Assembly: GCA_947500385.1 (NCBI GenBank) | Contig: CANMSA010000019.1 | Coordinates: forward strand, 1-64,000 | Direction of reading: 5' to 3' | Source of the DNA: an uncultured Flavobacteriaceae bacterium | Lineage (GTDB): Bacteria; Bacteroidota; Bacteroidia; Flavobacteriales; Flavobacteriaceae | Length of the DNA stretch: 64,000 nucleotides | In this document: positions 7,860 through 16,417 of the stretch, one piece after another | How positions within the stretch are numbered: position 1 is the first letter of the stretch | Layout: every line of letters starts with the position of its first letter | Position numbers and translations under genes: made by a program | Notes under the pieces: generated by a model | What the model saw: the letters and a program-made list of their open reading frames with translations, nothing else | Database searches by the model: none | What the model was told of the DNA's origin: nothing

Positions 7860-10800
7860 TTAACGTATAATTACCTTGGAGACTTTCACCTTACCCGTAG
7901 TCAAATCTTTTGTTTGAATAACATAGACCCCCGGAGTAAGCCCATCTATACGAATACTACTATCCCCCTTTTCCTTTGTTCCTTGTACTACCGAACGCCC
8001 TGAAAAATTGGTCAGGTTGTACTCAAAAGCATTCGGCGTATCCACTTGAATTTTTCCCTCCGTTGATGGATTGGGATACAAAGCATACGTAGCCGTTTTA
8101 CCCGCCGGGGATTCCTTTACTTCCACTGGTACCAATGCTTCATTGTCTAAACGATCGGGCCAAGACCCACCAGGAGGCACGATCAATACTTGAAATTGGT
8201 AATCGGTAGAGGCCGTTAAATCGTTGGCAATGGCGAATACCAGTTGAAATTCTCCTTCCCCAGCTTCGACAAGTTGACTTTTCGCATCAAAAATAGTGTA
8301 GGGTGCTACTCCCAATTGGAACCAACCCAGCACTTCACGATCCGTGCTCGCAGAATACACCACATCTACTAACGCTTCTGTACCTTTTTCTACCACCAAG
8401 GGCCCCGCTACCGAACGAATATCATCTTCATATTCAGGGGTATCCCCTTCGACCCTGATATATGAAAACCGATCCGCTTTCAACCAATCCCTCAGCGCTT
8501 TAACATTCACCGTATGCGTACCTACCGTAAGATCTTGCGTACTTCCCAGTTCTCCCCAATAGGCGTCTACATCCAGTTCCGATATGGAACCTTCGACCAG
8601 TTGAAATTGCTGTACTACCCCATCGATACTGATTTCGTATTCGTTCACTAGGTTCGAATCAGTTCCCGATGCTTCCCCTACCCTTAGTCGAATGGCCAAC
8701 TCATAGGTCGCCGCTTCGCTTACCTCAAAGTCAAATGCGAGCTCATCCCCGGCATCAAAGAGACGAACGTGTTTGCCATTGCTGGCTCCCGGATTGAATG
8801 CATCGGCCCCTACCGTATTGTTGCTTCCCACATCGGCAATTATTTGAAATACATCTTCTATTTCAAGAACACCCGGTGGTGTTGCGCTCCCATCATCTTC
8901 CATACCATCAACACCATCAACACTCCTATTGTCAATTCGATCTGGCCATGTACCCCCTACCGGAGCTATAAACACCTGAAATTGGTAGGTATCCACTGCC
9001 AGTTCCAAATCAGCGGGAACCTCCAAACTTACCTCCAAGGTACCACTGCCTGCTTGCACCGTATTGATTGTAATATCGTACACAGCATAGGGAGCGATTC
9101 CCTGTTGAAAAGAAGCGACAATATCCCGTTCTTCGCTAGCCGTATAGGCTATTGAAACGGTCTGCGTAGATCCCGGACTTACCGCATCGGGACCGTCTAC
9201 CGAAACAATAGCGTCTTCATAGGCAACACCCCCTACCAATTCATAAGAAAAACTATCGGCCTTCAACCAATCTCGTAAGGCTGTAAGTGTAACAGTATGA
9301 ATTCCCTCGCCGAGGTCGGCCGTTGCTCCCAGTGTTCCCCAATAGGAATCAAGATCCAATTCCGAGGTAGTACCTTCAATTAAATTGAACTGTTGTACCA
9401 CCCCGTCTATTTGAATTTCATATTCATTGATCAGGTTGGATTCTGTTCCTGAACTCTCACCCACCCGTAAACGTATTCCTAAGTCATAGGTACCCTCCTG
9501 GCTCACATTAAAATCGAACTTCAGCGCATCTCCCGCATCGAATAAACGTACATGAATACCATTGCTGGCTCCAGGATTATAGGTGTCAGGCCCAACCGTG
9601 TTATTGTTCCCCACATCGCTTATGGCCTCAAAAACGTCTTCAATTTCCAGGTAACCACTATCAGTTCCTGGGGGCGGTGTACCATCCGTAGCGTCTACCC
9701 CTGTAATAGCAAGGTTGTCAAAACGATCCGGCCATTCCCCACCTACGGGAAGTATATATGCTTGAAACTGATACTGATCTTCGCCTAATTCAATATCTGC
9801 AGGTATCGTTAGATTTACGGTCAATTCGCCATTGCCAGGGCTTACAGCGGTAGTTACCACACTATACACCGTATAAGGCGCCACAGCTTTTTGAAAAGAT
9901 ATCGTTACTTCCCTGCCTTCTCCCGCCGTGTAGGCCACCGTTACCGCTTCCGCTGTATTTGGAACTACGGTATCCGTCGCTTCGATAGAAGTAATATCAT
10001 CTACGTACTGCGGGCTTTCTTGCGCAATTTCATAGGTAAATCTGTCTGCTTTCAACCAATCTCTAAGTGCCGTAATGATCACGGTGTGTGCTCCGGCCTG
10101 TAATGGTAAGGTAGCCCTAAGTTCGCCCCAGTAGGTATCTCCGTCCAAGTCAGAAATCGAAGAAAGGTCTAGTTCAAAACCCTCTACCAATTCTCCATCG
10201 ATGAAAACATCATACAGTTCAGCCAAATTAGTTTCCGTACCGGTGGCCTCCCCTACTCTTAACCGTACTGCCAATGCATACGCATTGTCTACGTCGGTTT
10301 GAAAATCAAAGGTTAGGGCATCGCCTTCATCAAACATACGCACATGACCTCCTGCGCTGGCACCGGGGTTGGACGTATCTGCCACCACTTCACTGTTGGT
10401 CCCTACCTCTTCGTAGACGGAAAAAACGGATTCAATTTCCAGTATACCGGCCGTGACCGTTTCTTCATTACTTGGAACCTCTGAAGTTCCGCCATAACGG
10501 GCTACGTAATTGGCCAATAATTTCACATAGCTACTCTGATAGTAGATAGCAGGTTCTACCAGTGCCCAGGGACTCTCGTTTGCCCCACCTATATAGTTAT
10601 TTTCATCGCTATAGGCCTTTAAGCCGGGTTGATCTCCCAGTCTAGCACCTTCATAGGTTACCCCGTGTAACGATATCTTGGTATTCTCATTTGCCAATGG
10701 ATTTACACCTCCTGTTAAAAACCCGGGGGCAGGTCCTACGGTTCCTTCGGATCCGTCATAGGGACTCCCGGCATTGAACCAAGTGTGCCATAACTGATCT

Positions 10801-12425
10801 GAACTAAATTCGGCCCCGTAGCCATACATGTTGGATAGCATTACTATTCCCAGCGGATTGGTCCCATGAAAATAGTGTAGTATTCCTTCCGAAGTTTTTT
10901 CATAATCGCTGTGATTGGCCTCATCGAGACCATAGTTAACATAATCGTAGTTATCAGTTGCTTGGCGTGCCAACAAACTATTGCTACCCCAATTCAAGTA
11001 ATAAGGGTTGACTTGATAAAAATGGGCCGTATCATCGAGCACGTAACCCCTTGTTTCTCTAGATCTGGCATCTAACTTACGGGCCAATATTCTATTCTTA
11101 GCGCTCGTGTCGGCATTGGATAGGGTCGTATAATACAAAATCGCCTCGCTTTGATGTGGTCGATAAATACCCCAATCGCCCGAGACAAAACCGCGTGTTT
11201 GTTCGTAGTTCTCTACAATGAAATTTTGATACTCTTCCTTGGCAGTCAATGCAAAAAGATATACTGCCGCGGTTACCGCCTCGGCGACGTTTTCGCTCAA
11301 ATAATGATCCCCGGGTCCGTCTGCATCCCCCGCTTCTATTTCACCGTTATCGCAAACCGCTGCCTTGTCAGGCGCGTTCGTATACGCTTGCCACGAAAGT
11401 TCGGCCAATGCTATCAACTCATCGGCATAGACCGTTTGAGATTCAAAGTCCTGCAATACCATCGCGCCATGTGCCAGCATTCCCGAGGCCGTAATCGCTG
11501 CTGCCGGGCAGGTCTGAGCGTACCATCTTTCCCTTGTATCGGAGCTTGGTGGGGATATGTAGTTAAAATCTTCCCGGATACCCGCTTTGCTGTGTACGGT
11601 ACCATCGGGATTCTGCATTTTTTTTATCCAATCCAGTTCCCACTTCACTTCATCCAAAAGATCGGGAAGGTCATTGTTATTTTCAGGAATACGCAGTACC
11701 AACTTATCCCATAAATCAGGATGTTGTTGGTAAGTGGTTAGTAAATTATGAACCGGAGCGGTGGCAAAAGTGATGTATTTGTTCGGGTCTCCTGCATCGA
11801 TCCACCCCCCGCTAACATCCCTTGTTTGGTCATCATACAGAAATTTGGCTTCTGTATCTTGTCCAGGGCCTACATACCATTCCCCATCTTTCCAAGATTC
11901 TCCGGAACCATAGGCCCCGGTTTTATTTTGCGCCATTCTTTGATAGTAAAATGTTTCCATTGCTACTCGCAAAACGTTGTCATAAACAGTATTACTTACC
12001 TCAAAGGGGTTTGATTTAATCGTATTGCCCCCAACTTCGGTTACTTCAATATAGTAGCTACCAGCGGTACAATGCTCGGAAAAGTCGAACCACCAGCCAG
12101 CATCTCCCGACAGTGCATCGACACCACCTTGATTCCAAACGATGGGCAGTGCCTCAAAAACAACCTCATTATCGGAGGTGTTTCGAAGGGTAACAGGTAC
12201 TTCGACATCTAATTCTATCCCAGCTCCTGCATTAAAACCTTCTACAGCTTTTGCTATGACAGCCTTCTTTTTAGCCGTGACCGGATAGCCGAACTGATCT
12301 ACCCTGATATAATTTTTTTTTGTGTTGATATCTTGTCCCAACAAGGTTGTGAGGCCGATAAAAAGAAACAACAAACCTCCAATAAAGGGGACTCGCCGTA
12401 TGCGTAGGTGTACTTTTTTTTTCAT
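7860..12425 (-). CDS. GH9 glycoside hydrolase with three CBM-Ig units and T9SS tail
   Basis: A 1521-residue secreted enzyme. Signal peptide about 1-30; N-terminal Ig-like domain of the CelD type about 37-145 (YIRVDQFGYP); GH9 catalytic domain about 150-645. The DAGD motif is at 210-213, with nucleophilic-water base Asp, and the likely acid is Glu624 in ALVEPAIYYQSSY. Three copies of a CBM6/35-like sandwich follow (about 661-800, 924-1065 and 1187-1325; each has NPGAS and ALRDWLKAD). Each is paired with an Ig-like domain (about 805-912, 1069-1172 and 1330-1437; each ends GGxWPDR-DN). The C-terminus (1446-1521, ALYPNPSTEGKI) is a T9SS type A sorting domain. The DAGD domain attacks beta-1,4-glucans in most relatives. 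Last of three tandem GH9 genes on this strand. Confidence 0.93.
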   Translation of the reverse strand: MKKKVHLRIRRVPFIGGLLFLFIGLTTLLGQDINTKKNYIRVDQFGYPVTAKKKAVIAKAVEGFNAGAGIELDVEVPVTLRNTSDNEVVFEALPIVWNQGGVDALSGDAGWWFDFSEHCTAGSYYIEVTEVGGNTIKSNPFEVSNTVYDNVLRVAMETFYYQRMAQNKTGAYGSGESWKDGEWYVGPGQDTEAKFLYDDQTRDVSGGWIDAGDPNKYITFATAPVHNLLTTYQQHPDLWDKLVLRIPENNNDLPDLLDEVKWELDWIKKMQNPDGTVHSKAGIREDFNYISPPSSDTRERWYAQTCPAAAITASGMLAHGAMVLQDFESQTVYADELIALAELSWQAYTNAPDKAAVCDNGEIEAGDADGPGDHYLSENVAEAVTAAVYLFALTAKEEYQNFIVENYEQTRGFVSGDWGIYRPHQSEAILYYTTLSNADTSAKNRILARKLDARSRETRGYVLDDTAHFYQVNPYYLNWGSNSLLARQATDNYDYVNYGLDEANHSDYEKTSEGILHYFHGTNPLGIVMLSNMYGYGAEFSSDQLWHTWFNAGSPYDGSEGTVGPAPGFLTGGVNPLANENTKISLHGVTYEGARLGDQPGLKAYSDENNYIGGANESPWALVEPAIYYQSSYVKLLANYVARYGGTSEVPSNEETVTAGILEIESVFSVYEEVGTNSEVVADTSNPGASAGGHVRMFDEGDALTFDFQTDVDNAYALAVRLRVGEATGTETNLAELYDVFIDGELVEGFELDLSSISDLDGDTYWGELRATLPLQAGAHTVIITALRDWLKADRFTYEIAQESPQYVDDITSIEATDTVVPNTAEAVTVAYTAGEGREVTISFQKAVAPYTVYSVVTTAVSPGNGELTVNLTIPADIELGEDQYQFQAYILPVGGEWPDRFDNLAITGVDATDGTPPPGTDSGYLEIEDVFEAISDVGNNNTVGPDTYNPGASNGIHVRLFDAGDALKFDFNVSQEGTYDLGIRLRVGESSGTESNLINEYEIQIDGVVQQFNLIEGTTSELDLDSYWGTLGATADLGEGIHTVTLTALRDWLKADSFSYELVGGVAYEDAIVSVDGPDAVSPGSTQTVSIAYTASEERDIVASFQQGIAPYAVYDITINTVQAGSGTLEVSLEVPADLELAVDTYQFQVFIAPVGGTWPDRIDNRSVDGVDGMEDDGSATPPGVLEIEDVFQIIADVGSNNTVGADAFNPGASNGKHVRLFDAGDELAFDFEVSEAATYELAIRLRVGEASGTDSNLVNEYEISIDGVVQQFQLVEGSISELDVDAYWGELGSTQDLTVGTHTVNVKALRDWLKADRFSYIRVEGDTPEYEDDIRSVAGPLVVEKGTEALVDVVYSASTDREVLGWFQLGVAPYTIFDAKSQLVEAGEGEFQLVFAIANDLTASTDYQFQVLIVPPGGSWPDRLDNEALVPVEVKESPAGKTATYALYPNPSTEGKIQVDTPNAFEYNLTNFSGRSVVQGTKEKGDSSIRIDGLTPGVYVIQTKDLTTGKVKVSKVIIR

Positions 12426-12558
12426 TCGTATGTTTTAATCGATTGTATGGTACTGATGTGTGTGGTTTCACCTGGTTTGGCAAAATTCCTAAAGGGCGTT
12501 TATGGGATCGGAAAAGCAGCAGCCGATAGCTTCCGAACATATTTTGAAAGAGGAAAGG

Positions 12559-12593
12559 AAAAGACTGTCTCATCAAAGACGGACAGTCATTTT
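12559..12593 (-). terminator. Terminator after the second GH9 gene
   Basis: On the minus strand GACTGTC and GACAGTC (complement of 12582-12588 and 12563-12569) form a perfect 7-bp stem with a 12-nt loop, followed by TTTTCCTTTCC. It lies 31 nt after the stop of the GH9 gene at 12624, so the downstream GH9 gene probably has its own promoter between here and 12426. Confidence 0.7.
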
Positions 12594-12623
12594 CACAAAC
12601 CAACCAAACTAACTCAAGTTTAT

Positions 12624-15600
12624 TTACTCCACTAACAATTTAGAAGTGCTACTTCTTCTCGAAGCAACGTCGGTTACCCGTAGAAGATATAGGCCATTCG
12701 ATACATCTTCCAAAGAAATACGACGAATACCCGCTTGCAATTCTTCACTGCTAAAGACTTCACGTCCTAAAAGGTCGAACAGCTGTACTTTAAAACTACT
12801 TTCTGCTTGAATGTTTAGGATACCATTGGAAACGGGGTTGGGGAATACCGTAATTTCGGTCAACTCATTTGAAGATTCGGGCAGTTCCGCTTTAAAGGAA
12901 GTTCCACAGGAGCGGTTCCCAAAATTGAAGTCTCCATCGGTATACAATTTATCGGGGTCGCCTTGGCAGCAATTGGATGTTTCCGTAGCTTCAGTCTCAG
13001 TTTGAAGCCGTGTACCACAGACTTCAATCCAGTCGACCTCTAAATTCCGGTCGCTACAAGCGCCATCGCTTCCATCATTTGTAAAATGCACACTGATTTC
13101 ACCGGAGGTAAAACCGTCATAACTATAGTTGCTAAAAGCGGTACCCACATTATTCCATGTCTGGACCACGTCTCCATTTACACGCAACTGCATGGTCTCG
13201 GACCCACAGTCTCCTTTGGCCCTTACTACAATTGTTCCGCTGGTGGTCCCTCCATTATCACTGGTACCACTAAGGTTCCCATCCCCATCAAAGATCACAT
13301 ATCCAAAAACCTCGGAAGTATGCCCTACCTCAGAATCTTTGGATTGTTCTTCTTCGAAAAACACTTGTACTCCGTTTGCCGTTAGGGAATTGGTGTTGGA
13401 ATTTCGTCGGTACCGAATGGTACCCACATCACCACCATCGGTGGTTTGATCGTGCCCTATGAACACCTTATCGGAACTATTGTAAGATTGTGCAAAGTTT
13501 ATTTGATAATCATTGGCGGTTACGGCATTGGCAGAAGCCGCTACCTCAAACTTATCGATATTACTTCCTGAAGCGACCGTAGTCTCCATCGCCACCCAAG
13601 CAACGGTTTCGGCAACATGTGCCCGAGAACCATTTTCGGTTCCCCCATTTTCTTCTTCCTGCAGTTGCATTTGGAAACTGGAGTTGGTAACATTCCGGAC
13701 TCTAACGGCGACCGCCTGTGCTTCGTTTTCTGTTTGCACTTCCGCGAAAATGATTGGAATACCGTTGATTTCGGCAGGTAAGTTTACCGTTACAAGACCG
13801 GTGCCTACGCTTTCCGTCCCGGCCGCAATCTGTTTTCCATTTGACAAAGTGTGCAGTCCGCTTTCTACTACCATGTATCCCGCATTTTCGGTCGCATGGT
13901 TCTCATCGCGGTACTCCCATTCGTCTACTCGCCATTCAAAAGAGTTCCCTCCCGTACTTCGGATTCTTGCCGATGTTTTGTCCCCTCCGAATGTACTTAA
14001 AGGTCCAAGAATGACCACCGGATTGGTATAGTTATTGGCATAGTTGACCATTTTCCATTGGTGATTTGCAGTGGTATTCCCAATTTCTCCGAAGACATCC
14101 CCTCCTCCCGGATTGGTAGTTTGCTTTTCAAAATCGAGACGATCGGCTTTCAACCAATTGGCTTTCGCCTTGATACGTATGGTATGGCTGCCTGCCGATA
14201 GGTTTTGCGTTCTTGAAATAAGGCCCCAATAGGTATCGCCGTCCAAAGCCGATGCCGAACCGTTTACAAAGCTAAAACTACGAATGGTACCATCGATCCG
14301 CACTTCGTATTCGCTTGCTAGGTTATTGGTGCTGTTTGCAGATTCCTCTCCCGTTCGTACCCGTAGGTCTAATTTATAATCGCCGGCCTCCCCTACCGAA
14401 ATAGTGGTAGACAATTCGTCATTGGTATCGAACAAGCGTACATATTGACCATTGCTGGCAGCGGGGTTTCCATTGTCGATTGCAACAGTGTTATTGGAAC
14501 CAGTGTCATTCACTACAGAGAAGTTATTTTCAATCTCTACCGAACCCTCGGTTCCCGGTGCGTCTGCGCCTGTTTCCTTAACCATCATCGCCGCCATTCC
14601 CACAAAAAATGCCTGCTGGCTAATTGCCGGTTCGGTAGATTTTACATCTGTACGCACTTCGTTAAAGGAATCATCCTGTCTCGGGCCACCGGCCAAAGAA
14701 CCGATATGCACGTGTGTATCCGGAGCCGTACTGTTTTGGGGTACTCCGCTGGCACCTCTATGGTGCGTGATGGTTGTTGGATTATTTCCGTACCCCACAA
14801 CATAGGAACTATTTCGTGGGTTATCTCCTAAAACGTAGTCAATCTGTTGAAAGGCAAAGTTTCTGTACTTGTTATACTTTGAAAATCCTGATCCCCGCAG
14901 TTCCGCATAGAAGAAGGCGCCAAAGGCCATGGATTGCGCCAAGGAGGCGGGTAAAAAATCACTTCTGTAGTACAAACCACCATTTGATTGTGGAGCGTTG
15001 TCTATTTCATTGTCAAGCCATGCTTCCGCAGAGTTATAATACTGTTGTTGTCCCGTAATTTCAGCCATTAACAGGTATCCCTCATAGGCATGATCTCTGT
15101 AGTGCATCATCCAGCCTGTATTGTTGCTTACTTTATTGTACTCCGTTTCGGCTCGGGTCAAAAACTGGCTTTCGTTGGTGGCCTTGTATAACCAAATGGC
15201 CGCTACGAACAAATCATCGTCGTAATCGTTCATGGGATAGGGCTCAGGAGATCCCAGGAGGTCGTAGTGACTGCCCCGGTTCTGATCTGCAAAGTTGAAC
15301 AAATCTCGCGCATGTTGCAGTAGGGTTGCGCTATAGGAAGCATCACTATTTTGAAATACCATAGCCAAACTAGCGAATGCCGCGGCATTGCTAGCTGCCA
15401 TATGCGTACCCGGATTGGAACTGTTGATGCTGATGGTACTACGATCAATACTCGCGGATTGTAAACTAGGGGCCACCCATTCGTTATGTTCTGGATTGCT
15501 ACCGGTTTTGGCCCGCCCAATTTGGGCATGAAATACATTCGGAGAAGGATGCAGTTTGATCATATAATCGCCTGATAATCTTAAATGGTTCAGCAAATGT

Positions 15601-15941
15601 GTTCTATTTCCTGTATTGTCGAAAGAGTTTTGATACTGTAGATAAGACCAAGCCAAAACCCTCGTAGCCTGCGCCGAAACATAGTTGAATTTTGTATGAT
15701 CCCCTGCATCGTGCCAACCCCCAGTAAGATTTGTTCCAATATCGGAACCATCGTTCATATGGCAATCATTTCGCCAAGCCGCCCGGCTCCAAGAGGGTTG
15801 TGGCCCACATATTTGACCGTCATAAAATTCAATTGATTTTCCCAGTACATCACTATAGTCAAAGTTTCCTTGGGCAATTGCCCATTGACCACAGCAATAC
15901 ACCAGTATGCTAAAAAAAATTCGTGGAGTAATTTTCTTCAT
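12624..15941 (-). CDS. GH9 endoglucanase with CBMs, lectin-like repeats and T9SS tail
   Basis: An 1105-residue secreted enzyme. Signal peptide 1-23 (ends AIAQ); canonical GH9 domain about 25-455 without an N-terminal Ig domain. It has GGWHDAGDHTKF (DAGD 78-81), the family signature YVVGYGNNPTTITHHRG (HHR 393-395) and catalytic acid Glu437 in STEPAISQQAF. Then come a CBM6/35-like domain (about 467-606, paralogous to those of the neighbouring GH9) and about 270 residues with two H-type-lectin-like repeats (YTNPVVILGP and IPIIFAEVQ). A CBM60-like domain follows (about 902-985, TIVVRAKGDCGSE), and the tail is a T9SS type A domain (1030-1105, VFPNPVSNG). Likely a surface or extracellular endo-beta-1,4-glucanase. 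Confidence 0.93.
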   Translation of the reverse strand: MKKITPRIFFSILVYCCGQWAIAQGNFDYSDVLGKSIEFYDGQICGPQPSWSRAAWRNDCHMNDGSDIGTNLTGGWHDAGDHTKFNYVSAQATRVLAWSYLQYQNSFDNTGNRTHLLNHLRLSGDYMIKLHPSPNVFHAQIGRAKTGSNPEHNEWVAPSLQSASIDRSTISINSSNPGTHMAASNAAAFASLAMVFQNSDASYSATLLQHARDLFNFADQNRGSHYDLLGSPEPYPMNDYDDDLFVAAIWLYKATNESQFLTRAETEYNKVSNNTGWMMHYRDHAYEGYLLMAEITGQQQYYNSAEAWLDNEIDNAPQSNGGLYYRSDFLPASLAQSMAFGAFFYAELRGSGFSKYNKYRNFAFQQIDYVLGDNPRNSSYVVGYGNNPTTITHHRGASGVPQNSTAPDTHVHIGSLAGGPRQDDSFNEVRTDVKSTEPAISQQAFFVGMAAMMVKETGADAPGTEGSVEIENNFSVVNDTGSNNTVAIDNGNPAASNGQYVRLFDTNDELSTTISVGEAGDYKLDLRVRTGEESANSTNNLASEYEVRIDGTIRSFSFVNGSASALDGDTYWGLISRTQNLSAGSHTIRIKAKANWLKADRLDFEKQTTNPGGGDVFGEIGNTTANHQWKMVNYANNYTNPVVILGPLSTFGGDKTSARIRSTGGNSFEWRVDEWEYRDENHATENAGYMVVESGLHTLSNGKQIAAGTESVGTGLVTVNLPAEINGIPIIFAEVQTENEAQAVAVRVRNVTNSSFQMQLQEEENGGTENGSRAHVAETVAWVAMETTVASGSNIDKFEVAASANAVTANDYQINFAQSYNSSDKVFIGHDQTTDGGDVGTIRYRRNSNTNSLTANGVQVFFEEEQSKDSEVGHTSEVFGYVIFDGDGNLSGTSDNGGTTSGTIVVRAKGDCGSETMQLRVNGDVVQTWNNVGTAFSNYSYDGFTSGEISVHFTNDGSDGACSDRNLEVDWIEVCGTRLQTETEATETSNCCQGDPDKLYTDGDFNFGNRSCGTSFKAELPESSNELTEITVFPNPVSNGILNIQAESSFKVQLFDLLGREVFSSEELQAGIRRISLEDVSNGLYLLRVTDVASRRSSTSKLLVE

Positions 15942-16373
15942 TTTTCCTAAGGTTTAGAGTGTTAATTATTTAGTCTTTCGAGGCTATTTCATTTTCAAAA
16001 AAAATTGACAAAATCGTACTGACACCAAATTTTGACGTGAAAAGGCCTTGAATTTCTGTTCACAATAGTTAATAATTAAAACCATAAACTCCTGAAGAAT
16101 CCCCAAAATTTCATGTGATTTATAGGAATATGATAAATAAATGATGAATTACGATCAGTGGAATGCATTTCATCGATCGTAAGAAAGCGGCTATGTTTAA
16201 AGATTTAAAAAAAGTGTAAAACAAAATAACTCTTCGCTATATCGCAAAAATTGATAAAATCGTATAAGCGCCATGAAGTGTTCCAATAATTGTGATTATG
16301 CAAAAGAAAGGGCATACTGAACGAAATAGTGGCAAGGGGATTTGTGGTACAATATGTACCGATTTTTGTATAT
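15942..16373. other. AT-rich gap between GH9 genes
   Basis: About 430 bp between the second and first GH9 genes, presumably holding the promoter of the gene starting at 15941. I see no exact TAnnTTTG box on the minus strand, and no small gene. The length argues that the GH9 genes are separate transcription units. Confidence 0.45.
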
Positions 16374-16403
16374 ATGGGGGTACCTATCCCGAGGCACCCC
16401 CAT
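16374..16403 (-). terminator. Hairpin after the first GH9 gene
   Basis: ATGGGGGT (16374-16381) pairs with ACCCCCAT (16396-16403), with a further two C-G pairs inside. It lies 14 nt after the GH9 stop on the minus strand. The sequence beyond it is A/T-rich but not a clean T-run. Confidence 0.55.
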
Positions 16404-16417
16404 TTAACCGTCATAAC

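Noticed and set aside
11151-11714. Long plus-strand open frame inside the GH9 gene
   Set aside because: It is antisense to a clear, motif-rich GH9 domain and has no recognisable protein features.
13086-14031. Several plus-strand frames inside the middle GH9 gene
   Set aside because: They are antisense to well-supported carbohydrate-binding and lectin-like domains; composition mirrors the minus-strand codons.
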